Origin: Curtobacterium sp. VKM Ac-1395
Lineage (GTDB): Bacteria; Actinomycetota; Actinomycetes; Actinomycetales; Microbacteriaceae
Assembly (NCBI RefSeq): GCF_015350975.1
Contig: NZ_JADKRX010000003.1
Coordinates: 186,001 to 250,000 of the forward strand
DNA: 64,000 nucleotides
Reading direction: 5' to 3'
Positions 54,507 through 63,360 of this stretch are shown here, piece after piece (position 1 is the stretch's first letter; each line of letters begins with the position of its first letter). Under the pieces are notes generated by a model that saw nothing but the letters and a program-made list of their open reading frames with translations, ran no database searches and was not told where the DNA came from. A program made the translations under genes and the position numbers.

Positions 54507-57476
54507 TCAGGCGCCGTAGAACTCGCGTTCGAAGACCTGCCGAGCGCGTCGGGTGACGCCGAGGTAGTCCTCCTCGAGCTCGGACGCCGACCCCGGCGGG
54601 TACTCCATCAACCGCGCGATGCCCTCGAGCTGGATCCGGTCGACCGGCAGCACGTCGGTCGTCTTCCCCGACCAGAGCACGAGGGCGCTGCGGGTCCGTG
54701 ACGCGAAACGCCAGGCGGCCGCCAACCGGTCGCCGTCCTCGGGTGCGACGAGGCCCTCGGCGACGGCGCCGTCGAGGGCGTCGAGCGTCGACGTGGTCCG
54801 GAGCGCCGGCACGTGCAGCGCGTGTTGGAGCTGCAGCAGCTGGACGAACCACTCGACGTCGCTGAGGGAACCGCGGCCGAGCTTGAGGTGCCGTGCGGGG
54901 TCGGCGCCGCGGGGCAGGCGCTCGGACTCGACCCGGGCCTTGATCCGCCGGACCTCGCGGACCTCGCGCTCGGCGATGGACGCCGGGTAGCGGGTGCGGT
55001 CGGCCAGGTGCTCGAAGTCCCGGAGCAGGGCGTCGTCGCCGACGGCACCGCGGGCTCGGAGCAGCGCCTGGGCCTCCCACGTCAGGGACCAGCGGGCGTA
55101 GTAGGCACCGTAGGAGTCGAGGGTGCGGGTGACCGGCCCGTTCTTGCCCTCGGGACGCAGGTCGATGTCGAGGTCGAACGGGTAGAGCGCGTCCTCGGTC
55201 AGCCGGTTCAGCTCGCGGACGATCGTCTGCGCCGCGCGCGAGGCGGTCTCCGGCGGCAGGTCGGTGCCACGGTGCACGAAGAGCACGTCGGCGTCCGAGC
55301 CGAACCCGAGCTCGCGGCCGCCGTACCGCCCCATCGCGATGACGCCGAACTCCAGCCCGGCGGGGGCGTCACGCCGGGCGAGCTCGAGCGCGCCGGTCAG
55401 GGTGGCCTCGGTGATGTCGCTGAGCGCCGGGCCGAGCCGGTCGACGTCGATCCGGCCGAGCGTCGCGGCCATGCCGAGGCGCAGGGTCTCGCGCCGCCGG
55501 ACGGACCGGATCAGCGAGGCGGCGGCGTCGACGTCGTCCCCGTGGCGCGCGGTCGTCGCCCGGACCTCGGAGAGCAGGGCGGGGACGGGTCGGGCCTGCA
55601 GCAGCGTCTCGGGTTCGTCGAGCCACGCGACGGCCTCCGGGAAGCGTTCGAGGAGCCCGGACAGGAACGCGGACTCGGACAGCACGGTCGTCAGGCTGTG
55701 CGCGGCACCCGAGGAGTCGCGGAGCATGCGGAGGAACCAGCTGGACTCCCCCAGGCGGTCGCTGAGCCGACGGAAGGCCAGCAGTGCCCGGTCGGGAGCC
55801 GGCCCTTCCGCCATCCACCGGAGCAGGACGGGCAGCAGGTTCCGCTGGATCGCGGCACGTCGGCTCGTGCCCTGCGTCAGCGCGCGGATGTGCCCGAGGG
55901 CGCCGTCCGGGTCGACGAACCCGATCGCGCCGAGCCGGTCGCTCGCCTGGTCGTTCGTCAGCACGATCTCGCCGTCGGAAGCCGCGACCGCGGACAGCAG
56001 CGGGCGGTAGAACAGCCGCTCGTGCAGCCCGCGGACCTCGAGCTTCACCGAGCGCCACCGGGTCTCGAGGGCGGCGGCCGAGTTCGCGAGACCACTCGAC
56101 CGCGCGAGCACACGGAGCTCGTCCTGGTCGGAGGGCATCAGGTGGGTGCGCTGGAGGTACCGGAGCTGGATGCGGTGCTCGAGCACGCGGAGCAGCGCGT
56201 AGTCCGGGCCGAACCGAGCCGCCTCGGGACGGCCGACGTACCCGGCGGCCGCCAGGGCCTCCATCGCGTCGAGGGTCGACCGGGCACGGACGCCGGCGTC
56301 GTCGCGCCCGTGCACGAGCTGCAGGAGCTGCACGGTGAACTCGACGTCGCGCAGGCCACCGGGACCGAGCTTGAGCTGACGGTCGACCTCGGCGTCCGGG
56401 ATGTTGTCCGTGACCCGCTCGCGCATCCGCTGCACCGACTCGACGAAGCCCGGTCGGCCGGAGGAGTTCCACACGAACGGGGCGACCGCTGCGGCGTAGC
56501 GCTCCCCCAGGTCGATCGAGCCGGCGATCGGTCGCGCCTTGAGCAGCGCCTGGAACTCCCACCCCTTCGCCCAGCGCTCGTAGTACGCCACGTGGGAGTC
56601 CAGCGTCCGGACGAGGGCGCCGTCCTTGCCCTCCGGGCGGAGGTTGGCGTCGACCTCCCAGAGCGCGGGTTCGGCGGCGAGGTCCGTGATGACGTGCGTC
56701 GCCGCGATCGCGATCCGGGTGGCGACGAGCACCGCGCGGTCCGTCCCGACGCCGGTGCCCGACTCGGCGTCCGCCGTCGGCTCGGTCACGAAGATGACGT
56801 CGACGTCGCTGACGTAGTTGAGCTCCCGCGCGCCCGCCTTGCCCATCGCGATGACGGCGAGCGGGGTGGCGTCCACGTCCGCCCGGGGGAAGGGGACCTC
56901 GCGCCGGGCGACGTCCACGGCGACGTCGAGCGCCGCTCCGGCGAGGTCTGCCAGGCCGGCGGCGACCGCGGGGAAGGCCTCGGTCGGGGACGGGTTCAGG
57001 ACGTCGAAGAGCGCGATCTGTGCGAGGTGCCGGCGGTAGCGCACGCGCAGGCGCAGTCGGGCTGCTTCGTCGACGGCGCCGTCCACGGCCTCGGTGAGGG
57101 ACGCCGTGTAGGCCTGCTGCGACCACGGGGCCGTGACCGGGTCGAGCAGCAGCGCGAGTTCGGCGGGGCGTCGCTGCAGGAACTCACCGAGCCCGACGGA
57201 CGCACCGAGGAGCCGCACGAGCCGTTCGGTCGCTGCGTCGTCCTCGAGCACCGCGCGGAGCTCGTCCGGGTGGCCCTCCATGAGCCGCTCGAGCCGGCGG
57301 AGGGCACCGTCGGGGTCCGCGGTGACGCCCCAGAGCCCCGGGACGTCGGTCACCGAGACCCGCATGGCCGCACCGAAGCGCTCCTGCAGGTCGGCGAGCC
57401 GGTCCAGGCTCTCCGACAGCTCCGCGAAGCCCACACGGGCCAGCTCGGAGCGCGACGTCTTCGTCCTGCCGGTCAT
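54507..57476 (-). CDS. glnE: Bifunctional glutamine synthetase adenylyltransferase/deadenylase
   Basis: A 989-residue GlnE with two nucleotidyltransferase halves. The N-terminal (adenylyl-removing) half has GKAGARELNYVSDVDVIFVT; the C-terminal (adenylylating) half has GRYGGRELGFGSDADVLFVH. Each is followed by a helical GlnD/UR-type domain (e.g. LKLGPGGLRDVEFTVQLLQL and LKLGRGSLSDVEWFVQLLQL). It attaches AMP to and removes it from the Tyr of GlnA1, whose loop is intact in this genome. It lies 16 bp downstream of glnA2 in the same operon, the usual actinobacterial order. Confidence 0.96.
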   Translation of the reverse strand: MTGRTKTSRSELARVGFAELSESLDRLADLQERFGAAMRVSVTDVPGLWGVTADPDGALRRLERLMEGHPDELRAVLEDDAATERLVRLLGASVGLGEFLQRRPAELALLLDPVTAPWSQQAYTASLTEAVDGAVDEAARLRLRVRYRRHLAQIALFDVLNPSPTEAFPAVAAGLADLAGAALDVAVDVARREVPFPRADVDATPLAVIAMGKAGARELNYVSDVDVIFVTEPTADAESGTGVGTDRAVLVATRIAIAATHVITDLAAEPALWEVDANLRPEGKDGALVRTLDSHVAYYERWAKGWEFQALLKARPIAGSIDLGERYAAAVAPFVWNSSGRPGFVESVQRMRERVTDNIPDAEVDRQLKLGPGGLRDVEFTVQLLQLVHGRDDAGVRARSTLDAMEALAAAGYVGRPEAARFGPDYALLRVLEHRIQLRYLQRTHLMPSDQDELRVLARSSGLANSAAALETRWRSVKLEVRGLHERLFYRPLLSAVAASDGEIVLTNDQASDRLGAIGFVDPDGALGHIRALTQGTSRRAAIQRNLLPVLLRWMAEGPAPDRALLAFRRLSDRLGESSWFLRMLRDSSGAAHSLTTVLSESAFLSGLLERFPEAVAWLDEPETLLQARPVPALLSEVRATTARHGDDVDAAASLIRSVRRRETLRLGMAATLGRIDVDRLGPALSDITEATLTGALELARRDAPAGLEFGVIAMGRYGGRELGFGSDADVLFVHRGTDLPPETASRAAQTIVRELNRLTEDALYPFDLDIDLRPEGKNGPVTRTLDSYGAYYARWSLTWEAQALLRARGAVGDDALLRDFEHLADRTRYPASIAEREVREVRRIKARVESERLPRGADPARHLKLGRGSLSDVEWFVQLLQLQHALHVPALRTTSTLDALDGAVAEGLVAPEDGDRLAAAWRFASRTRSALVLWSGKTTDVLPVDRIQLEGIARLMEYPPGSASELEEDYLGVTRRARQVFEREFYGA

Positions 57477-57492
57477 GGGATCAGCGGGACGA

Positions 57493-58830
57493 TCAGAGCA
57501 TGCCGAGGTTGGTGTCCAGCTCGAACGGCGTGACCTGGTCGCGGTAGCGCTTCCACTCCTGCCGCTTGTTCAGCAGCACGAAGTTGAAGACCTGCTCGCC
57601 GAGGGTCTCCGCGACGAGCTCGGAGTCCTCCATCAGGGACAGCGCGTGGTCGAGGCTGGCGGGCAGCTGCGCGTACCCGAGGGCCTTGCGCTCGGCGTCC
57701 GTCAGGCTCCAGACGTTGTCCTCGGCCTCGGCGGGGAGCTCGTAGCCCTCCTCGATGCCCTTGAGGCCGGCGGCGAGGATGAGCGAGTACGCCAGGTACG
57801 GGTTGGCCGCCGAGTCGATGCCGCGGTACTCGATGCGCGACGACTGGCCCTTGTTCGGCTTGTAGAGCGGCACGCGCACCAGGGCGGAGCGGTTGTTGTG
57901 GCCCCACGTGACGAACGAGGGGGCCTCGTCGCCGCCCCAGAGCCGCTTGTACGAGTTCACGAACTGGTTCGTGACTGCCGTGATCTCGGGCGCGTGCCGG
58001 AGCAGGCCCGCGATGAAGTGCTTGGCCGTCGGGGAGAGCTGGTACTCGCCGCCGGGCTCGAAGAACGCGTTCTGGTCGCCCTCGAACAGCGACACGTGGG
58101 TGTGCATGCCCGAGCCGGGCTGGCCGGAGATCGGCTTCGGCATGAACGTCGCGTAGACGCCCTGCTCGATGGCGACCTCCTTCACCACGGTGCGGAAGGT
58201 CATGATGTTGTCGGCCATGGTCAGCGCGTCGGCGTACCGCAGGTCGATCTCGTTCTGCCCGGGGCCGGCCTCGTGGTGGCTGAACTCCACCGAGATGCCG
58301 AGGTCCTCGAGCATCCGGACGGCACGGCGACGGAAGTCGTGCGCGCTGCCACCGGGGACGTTGTCGAAGTAGCCGGCCTGGTCGACGGGCTTCGGGCCGC
58401 CGTCCTTCCAGTCGCGGTCCTTGAGCAGGTAGAACTCGATCTCGGGGTGCGTGTAGAACGTGAACCCGTGGTCGCTCGCCCGCGCGAGGGTGCGCTTGAG
58501 CACGTTGCGCGGGTCGGCCACGGCGGGCTGGCCGTCCGGGGTCGCGATGTCGCAGAACATCCGCGCGGTGGGGTCGATCTCGCCGCGCCACGGCAGGATC
58601 TGGAACGTCGAGGGGTCCGGGTGTGCCAGGACGTCGGCTTCGTACGAGCGGCTGAGGCCCTCGATCGCGGAGCCGTCGAACCCGATGCCCTCGGCGAAAG
58701 CGCCCTCGACCTCGGCCGGGGCGATCGCGACCGACTTCAGCGTGCCGATGACGTCCGTGAACCAGAGTCGGATGAACTTGATGCCCCGCTCCTCGATGGT
58801 GCGGAGCACGAAGTCCGTCTGCTTGTCCAT
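57493..58830 (-). CDS. glnA2: Glutamine synthetase type I, GSI-alpha-like (GlnA2)
   Basis: A 445-residue glutamine synthetase; ATG at 58830 with AAAGGG upstream. Active-site motifs EIEFYLLKDRDW, GPGQNEIDLRYADALTMADN, KPISGQPGSGMHTHVSLF and NNRSALVRVP are all present. The adenylylation loop is replaced by EDNVWSLTDAERKALGY, so the regulatory Tyr is missing and GlnE should not modify it. Such GlnA2 enzymes occur next to glnE in actinobacteria; some are true synthetases and other relatives act on polyamines. It is divergent from nadE, whose product consumes glutamine. Confidence 0.93.
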   Translation of the reverse strand: MDKQTDFVLRTIEERGIKFIRLWFTDVIGTLKSVAIAPAEVEGAFAEGIGFDGSAIEGLSRSYEADVLAHPDPSTFQILPWRGEIDPTARMFCDIATPDGQPAVADPRNVLKRTLARASDHGFTFYTHPEIEFYLLKDRDWKDGGPKPVDQAGYFDNVPGGSAHDFRRRAVRMLEDLGISVEFSHHEAGPGQNEIDLRYADALTMADNIMTFRTVVKEVAIEQGVYATFMPKPISGQPGSGMHTHVSLFEGDQNAFFEPGGEYQLSPTAKHFIAGLLRHAPEITAVTNQFVNSYKRLWGGDEAPSFVTWGHNNRSALVRVPLYKPNKGQSSRIEYRGIDSAANPYLAYSLILAAGLKGIEEGYELPAEAEDNVWSLTDAERKALGYAQLPASLDHALSLMEDSELVAETLGEQVFNFVLLNKRQEWKRYRDQVTPFELDTNLGML

Positions 58831-58875
58831 GCACGCCCTTTCCGCGTTCCACGGTCGCTCGGCGACCGTGGTCAA

Positions 58876-58881
58876 TAGGCT
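58876..58881 (+). promoter_or_regulatory. -10-like hexamer TAGGCT upstream of nadE
   Basis: TAGGCT, 7 nt before the ATG at 58889; predicted leaderless. Confidence 0.5.
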
Positions 58882-58888
58882 AGTGCTC

Positions 58889-60649
58889 ATGCCCCGTCTC
58901 CGCTTGGCACTCGCCCAGACGAACCCGGTCGTGGGCGACTTCGCCCGGAACGCCGCCGGCATCGTCGACGCCGTCCGCACCGCACGAGCGCGCGGCGCGG
59001 ACCTGGTCGCCACCGGGGAGATGGCGATCTCCGGCTACCCGATCGAGGACCTCGCCTCGCGCCCGTCGTTCCTCCGCACCGCACGTGCCGCGGTGGAGCG
59101 CCTCGCCCGCACCCTCGACGACGAGGGCCTCGGGGACGTCGCGGTGGTCGTCGGGCACCCGGACGGGCCGTTCGCCCCGCGGCCCGTCGACGTCAGCACG
59201 GCCCCGACCGCGATCGCGAAGAACTGCGCGAGCGTCCTGCAGCACGGGCGCGTCGTCGCCACGACCGCCAAGCACCACCTGCCCAACTACTCCGTGTTCG
59301 ACGAGTACCGGGTGTTCATCCCCGGTGACGACCTGCTCGTGGCCAGGATCGCGGACGTCGACGTGGCGGTCGTCATCTGCGAGGACCTCTGGCGCGACGG
59401 TGGCCCCGTCGCCCGGGTGCTCGGCGCCGACGCCGGCCTGCTGCTCGTCGTCAACGCCTCGCCGTGGGTGGCCGACAAGGACGAGGTCCGGCTGCCCCTC
59501 GTCACACGTCGCGCGACCGAGTCGGACACGGTCGTCGCGTACGTCAACATCGTCGGCGGCCAGGACGACCTGGTCTTCGACGGCGACTCCGTCGTGGTCG
59601 ACGAGACCGGCCGGGTGGTCGCCCGGGCGCCGCAGTTCCGCGAGCACCTGCTCCTCGTCGACGTCGACCCGGCGCCGGCCACCGGCCCCGTCGTCACCGA
59701 GCACGTGCAGCGGGTGTCGCTCGACACCCCGAACACGACGCCGGGCGAGCTCGCGGGCCGCCCGCCGCTCCCCCGCGACGTCGCCGAGCTGCCCGACGAC
59801 CGACAAGCCATCTGGGACGCCCTCGTCCTCGGCACGCGCGACTACGTGCGGAAGAACGGGTTCCGTTCGGTCGTGCTCGGCCTGTCCGGCGGCATCGACT
59901 CCGCGGTCTGCGCCGCGATCGCCGTCGACGCCATCGGCGCCGAGCACGTGTTCGGCGTCTCGATGCCGTCGCGGTGGTCCTCGACGCACTCCCGCTCGGA
60001 CGCCGACGACGTGGCCGCGCGGCTCGGGCTGCAGTACCGCACGGAGCCGATCGCCGACCTCGTCGCACCCTTCGACGCGCAGCTGGGGCTGACCGGGCTC
60101 GCCGCCGAGAACATCCAGGCGCGGGTGCGGGCGCTGATCCTGATGGGCCTGTCGAACCTCGACGGCCACCTCGTCCTGACCACGGGCAACAAGACCGAGC
60201 TCGCCGTCGGCTACTCCACCATCTACGGTGACTCGGTGGGCGGCTTCGCGCCGATCAAGGACGTCCCGAAGACGATCGTGTGGGCGCTGGCCCGCTGGCG
60301 GAACGCGGCCGCGGCGTCCCGTGGCGAGACCGAGCCCATCCCGGAGAACTCGATCAGCAAGCCGCCGTCCGCGGAGCTCCGCGAAGGGCAGGAGGACCAG
60401 GACAGCCTGCCGCCGTACGAGGTCCTCGACGCCATCCTGGAGCAGTACGTCACGCGTGCCCAGGGCGCCGCGGACATCGTCGCGATGGGCTTCGACGCGG
60501 CCACCGTCGCCGAGGTCACCCGCCTGGTCGACCGCTCCGAGTGGAAGCGCCGCCAGGGCGCGATCGGGCCGAAGACCTCCGGCATGGCCTTCGGCCGTGA
60601 CCGCCGACTCCCGATCACGTACCGTCCGTCGCCCACGATCGACGGCTGA
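58889..60649 (+). CDS. nadE: Glutamine-dependent NAD+ synthetase
   Basis: A 586-residue two-domain enzyme that amidates nicotinate adenine dinucleotide, with ammonia released from glutamine. The N-terminal nitrilase-type glutaminase (1-260) has its Glu-Lys-Cys triad: ATGEMAISGYP, AKHHLPNYSVFDE and VVICEDLWRDGG. The C-terminal synthetase domain has the P-loop VLGLSGGIDSAVCAAIA and the conserved TTGNKTELAVGYSTIYGDSV. The length fits the single-polypeptide form with a short interdomain linker. It is monocistronic, ending at a perfect 16-bp palindrome. Confidence 0.96.
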   Translation: MPRLRLALAQTNPVVGDFARNAAGIVDAVRTARARGADLVATGEMAISGYPIEDLASRPSFLRTARAAVERLARTLDDEGLGDVAVVVGHPDGPFAPRPVDVSTAPTAIAKNCASVLQHGRVVATTAKHHLPNYSVFDEYRVFIPGDDLLVARIADVDVAVVICEDLWRDGGPVARVLGADAGLLLVVNASPWVADKDEVRLPLVTRRATESDTVVAYVNIVGGQDDLVFDGDSVVVDETGRVVARAPQFREHLLLVDVDPAPATGPVVTEHVQRVSLDTPNTTPGELAGRPPLPRDVAELPDDRQAIWDALVLGTRDYVRKNGFRSVVLGLSGGIDSAVCAAIAVDAIGAEHVFGVSMPSRWSSTHSRSDADDVAARLGLQYRTEPIADLVAPFDAQLGLTGLAAENIQARVRALILMGLSNLDGHLVLTTGNKTELAVGYSTIYGDSVGGFAPIKDVPKTIVWALARWRNAAAASRGETEPIPENSISKPPSAELREGQEDQDSLPPYEVLDAILEQYVTRAQGAADIVAMGFDAATVAEVTRLVDRSEWKRRQGAIGPKTSGMAFGRDRRLPITYRPSPTIDG

Positions 60650-60668
60650 CGCCACCACGAGACGGACA

Positions 60669-60700
60669 GGAGGCCCGGTGCCAGCTGGCACCGGGCCTCC
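60669..60700. terminator. Perfect 32-bp palindrome of the GGAGGCCCG family
   Basis: Arms 60669-60684 and 60685-60700 with no loop, between convergent nadE and the SPOR-like gene. Confidence 0.7.
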
Positions 60701-60735
60701 CGGCTCTCAGGTCGTCGCGTCGGGGACGCGAGCCG

Positions 60736-60912
60736 TCAGGACTCCTCGTCCCACTTCTCGTTGTTCGCCTGGATGCGCTCGAGGGCGTGCTCCGCTTCCT
60801 CGCGCGTCTCGAAGGGCCCGATGCGGTCGCGCTGCGGCGACTGCGGGCCCTGCTCGACCGTGCGGGTCTTGTCGTTGAACCACCACTGGGACTCGATGCG
60901 TTCGTCGCTCAT
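60736..60912 (-). CDS. Small SPOR-domain-like protein
   Basis: A 58-residue protein, MSDERIESQWWFNDKTRTVE then QGPQSPQRDRIGPFETREEA and EHALERIQANNEKWDEES. The GPFxTxEEAExAL pattern is that of the SPOR repeat, which binds denuded glycan strands in larger proteins; here it stands alone and has no membrane anchor or signal peptide, so it is presumably cytosolic. It is often found next to map in Microbacteriaceae. TACGGT 6 nt upstream suggests a leaderless start. Function unknown. Confidence 0.8.
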   Translation of the reverse strand: MSDERIESQWWFNDKTRTVEQGPQSPQRDRIGPFETREEAEHALERIQANNEKWDEES

Positions 60913-60918
60913 GTCGCC

Positions 60919-60924
60919 ACCGTA
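60919..60924 (-). promoter_or_regulatory. -10-like hexamer TACGGT upstream of the SPOR-like gene
   Basis: Minus-strand TACGGT, 6 nt before the ATG at 60912; predicted leaderless. Confidence 0.5.
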
Positions 60925-60963
60925 CCCGCGCGGCACCGGCCACGACCCGCGTCGACGCGCCAC

Positions 60964-60969
60964 TAGAGT
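60964..60969 (+). promoter_or_regulatory. -10-like hexamer TAGAGT upstream of map
   Basis: TAGAGT, 7 nt before the ATG at 60977; predicted leaderless and divergent from the SPOR-like gene's promoter. Confidence 0.5.
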
Positions 60970-60976
60970 GGTGCGC

Positions 60977-61840
60977 ATGCCCCGGGACGAACACGGACAC
61001 CTGACCGCCGGCCGCATCTCCCCGCAGCGGGCCGTCCCGAAGGACATCGAACGCCCGGAGTACGTCGGTCGGGTCGAGCCGCACGAACACGGTCTCGGCG
61101 ACACGTACACGCCGGACGAGGTCGAGTTGATCCGCACGGCGGGCCGCATCGCCTCGCAGGCCATCGACGCCGTGGGTGCCGCGATCCGTCCCGGTGTCAC
61201 GACCGACGAGCTCGACCGCATCGGCCACGAGTACGTCGTGTCGCACGGCGCGTACCCCTCGACCCTCGGCTACCGGGGCTACCCGAAGTCGCTCTGCTCG
61301 TCCCTGAACGAGGTGATCTGCCACGGCATCCCCGACGACACCGTGCTGCAGGACGGCGACATCGTGAACATCGACATCACCGCGTACAAGGACGGCATGC
61401 ACGGCGACACGAACCGCACGTTCGTCGTCGGGACCGCGGCGCCGGAGGTCCAGGACCTCGTCACGCGGACCGAGGAGGCGCTGCGTCGCGGGATCAAGGC
61501 CGTCGCGCCGGGCCGTCAGGTGAACGTGATCGGTCGGGCCATCGAGGCCTACGCCAAGCGGTTCGGCTACGGGGTCGTCCGCGACTACACCGGGCACGGG
61601 GTCGGTCGGGCCTTCCACTCCGGGCTGATCATCCCCCACCACGACGCGGCCCACTACGACACCGTCATCGAGCCCGGCATGGTGTTCACCATCGAGCCCA
61701 TGCTCACGCTCGGCGGCATCGCGGCCGACATCTGGGCCGACGACTGGACCGTCAGCACCCGCGACAAGTCCTGGACCGCGCAGTTCGAGCACACGCTCGT
61801 CGTCACCGAGCGCGGTGCCGAACTCCTCACCGTCTCCTGA
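60977..61840 (+). CDS. map: Methionine aminopeptidase
   Basis: A 287-residue type I methionine aminopeptidase that removes the initiator Met from nascent proteins. The five metal ligands are visible: D in DIVNIDITAYKDG, D in HGDTNRTFVVG, H in YTGHGVGRAFHSG, E in FTIEPMLTLGG and E in QFEHTLVVTE. The N-terminal extension (about 45 residues, with PQRAVPKDIERPEYVG) includes the PxxP-type motif seen in actinobacterial MetAP1c. It lies 25 bp before ppgK, and the two are probably co-transcribed. Confidence 0.96.
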   Translation: MPRDEHGHLTAGRISPQRAVPKDIERPEYVGRVEPHEHGLGDTYTPDEVELIRTAGRIASQAIDAVGAAIRPGVTTDELDRIGHEYVVSHGAYPSTLGYRGYPKSLCSSLNEVICHGIPDDTVLQDGDIVNIDITAYKDGMHGDTNRTFVVGTAAPEVQDLVTRTEEALRRGIKAVAPGRQVNVIGRAIEAYAKRFGYGVVRDYTGHGVGRAFHSGLIIPHHDAAHYDTVIEPGMVFTIEPMLTLGGIAADIWADDWTVSTRDKSWTAQFEHTLVVTERGAELLTVS

Positions 61841-61865
61841 CACCCTCCCTACCGAAAGGCTCCAC

Positions 61866-62615
61866 ATGACCTCCCTCGCAGTCGGCGTCGACATCGGCGG
61901 TACGGGCATCAAGGGCGCGATCGTCGACACGGCGACCGGCGAACTCACCACGGACCGGATCAAGAAGGCCACGCCAGAGGGAGGCAAGCCGCACGACATC
62001 GTCGGGGTCGCCAAGTCGATCCTCGACGAGCTCTCCCCGCCGTCCGACGTCGCCGTCGGCGTCTGCTTCCCCGCGATCGTCCGCGACGGCAAGACCATGT
62101 CGGCCGCGAACGTGTCGAAGAAGTGGATCGGATTCGAGGCCGAGGCCCTGTTCGAGAAGGAGCTCGGCCGCTCCATCCACTTCGTCAACGACGCCGACGC
62201 CGCCGGGTTCGCCGAGCAGCAGTTCGGCGCCGCGAAGGGCCGCGAGGGCCTGGTCATCGTGACGACGCTCGGCACGGGCATCGGCACGGCGCTCATCAAC
62301 GACGGTGTGCTCATCGTCAACGCGGAGCTCGGGCACCTGGAGATCGAGGGCGTCGACTACGAGACGAAGGCGTCCTTCGCCGCCAAGGAGCGCGACGACC
62401 TGTCCTGGAAGCACTGGGCGAAGCGCCTGCAGAAGTACTACTCGCGGCTCGAGGCCCTGCTCTCCCCGGAGCTCTTCGTCGTCGGCGGCGGGGTGTCGAA
62501 GCAGTACGAGGAGTTCCTGCCGCTGCTCGACCTGCAGGCCGACATCATCCCCGCGACGCTCCGCAACAACGCGGGCATCATCGGCGCAGCCACCCTGGCG
62601 GCCCGCAGCGCCTGA
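61866..62615 (+). CDS. ppgK: Polyphosphate glucokinase (ROK family)
   Basis: A 249-residue sugar kinase. The N-terminal phosphate motif is GVDIGGTGIKGAIVDT; the catalytic Asp is in FVNDADAAGFAEQQFGAAKG, followed by TTLGTGIGTALINDGVLIVN and LGHLEIEGVDYETKASF. PpgK phosphorylates glucose with polyphosphate or ATP and is characteristic of actinobacteria. The ATG at 61866 follows AAAGG. The length matches the mycobacterial enzyme. It may share its mRNA with map; an inverted repeat 80 bp downstream is its likely terminator. Confidence 0.94.
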   Translation: MTSLAVGVDIGGTGIKGAIVDTATGELTTDRIKKATPEGGKPHDIVGVAKSILDELSPPSDVAVGVCFPAIVRDGKTMSAANVSKKWIGFEAEALFEKELGRSIHFVNDADAAGFAEQQFGAAKGREGLVIVTTLGTGIGTALINDGVLIVNAELGHLEIEGVDYETKASFAAKERDDLSWKHWAKRLQKYYSRLEALLSPELFVVGGGVSKQYEEFLPLLDLQADIIPATLRNNAGIIGAATLAARSA

Positions 62616-62692
62616 GCGCGCCGCCGCGCCGCCGCGGCGCGTCGCGCGGGCCGTCGGCTGGCGGGCCGTCGGCGCGCGGGCCGTCGGCTGGC
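62616..62692 (+). repeat. GC-only linker with direct repeats after ppgK
   Basis: Contains three copies of GCGGGCCGTCGG (about 62647-62690) alternating with CTGG or CGC spacers. No gene. Confidence 0.5.
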
Positions 62693-62754
62693 GGTGAGAT
62701 CGCACTTCGTGTCGGGTCCGGCACCGTGGACCCGACACGGAGTGCGATCCCACC
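62693..62754. terminator. Long inverted repeat between ppgK and rnpB
   Basis: 27-bp arms with two mismatches, 62693-62719 and 62728-62754, starting GGTGAGATCGCACTTCGTG and closing GTGCGATCCCACC. A probable ppgK terminator; its length and internal conservation also suit a dispersed repeat. Confidence 0.65.
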
Positions 62755-62819
62755 GGGGCGGCTCTGGACTGACGGAGCGAACGGGTCGCCGGTGTGGGCG
62801 CTGTACGGGCGCGTCCCGG

Positions 62820-62825
62820 TACACT
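62820..62825 (+). promoter_or_regulatory. rnpB -10 hexamer TACACT
   Basis: TACACT is followed by 6 nt (CGTCCT) and then the base-paired 5' end of RNase P RNA at 62832. This offset matches that between hexamers and start codons at the predicted leaderless genes. Confidence 0.6.
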
Positions 62826-62831
62826 CGTCCT

Positions 62832-63194
62832 GCGAACGGGTCGGTGAGACGGTCGCGTCACTCCCCCGGGAGTGCCGAGGAACGTCCGGGCTCCACAGAG
62901 CAGGGCGGTGGGTAACACCCACCCGGAGCAATCCGCGAGACAGTGCCACAGAGAACAGACCGCCGGTGGCGACACCGGTAAGGGTGAAACGGTGGTGTAA
63001 GAGACCACCAGGGGTCCGGGTGACCGGATCCGCTCGGTAAACCTCGCCCGGAGCAAGGTCAGACAGAGGACGCTGAGGCTGCTCGCCGAGTCCTCGGGTA
63101 GACCGCTGGAGGCCGACGGCAACGTCGGTCCGAGAGAGATGGCCGTCACCGCCGCGAGGCGGGACAGAACCCGGCGTACGGCCGGCCCGTTCGC
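62832..63194 (+). ncRNA. rnpB: RNase P RNA component
   Basis: A 363-nt bacterial type A RNase P RNA, the catalytic subunit that cleaves 5' leaders from pre-tRNA. Its ends pair as helix P1: GCGAACGGG at 62832-62840 with CCCGTTCGC at 63186-63194. Conserved regions are visible in order: GAGGAACGTCCGGGCTCCAC, CACAGAGAACAGACCGCC, GGTAAGGGTGAAACGGTG with GGTGTAAGAGACCACCAG, and near the 3' end the universal GACAGAACCCGGCGTA. It is preceded by its own TACACT hexamer and followed by a long hairpin. Confidence 0.95.
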
Positions 63195-63221
63195 GTCACA
63201 CGTCCAGTGCCGATCGGCACC

Positions 63222-63281
63222 GCACAACCAGAACCGGCTCGCACCGCAGAAGTCCGTGGTGCGAGCCGGTTTCGGTTGTGC
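63222..63281 (+). terminator. Long hairpin downstream of rnpB
   Basis: 24-bp arms with two mismatches (63222-63245 and 63258-63281), starting GCACAACC and ending GGTTGTGC, loop GCAGAAGTCCGT; the likely rnpB terminator. Confidence 0.7.
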
Positions 63282-63360
63282 AGCGCCAGCCCGCGCCAGC
63301 GCCGAGCACAGCGCCAGCCCGCGCCGGCGCCGAGCGTCAGCGCCCGCAGGCGCCGAGCCT
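63282..63360. repeat. Tandem AGCGCC-type repeats before the last gene
   Basis: About two and a half copies of a 28-bp unit (CAGCGCCAGCCCGCGCC then AGCGCCGAGC), the third copy being shorter and diverged. No gene. Confidence 0.6.

Noticed and set aside
62616-62831. Riboswitch or small RNA before rnpB
   Set aside because: The only structure is a simple long hairpin and direct repeats; no conserved riboswitch core was recognised.
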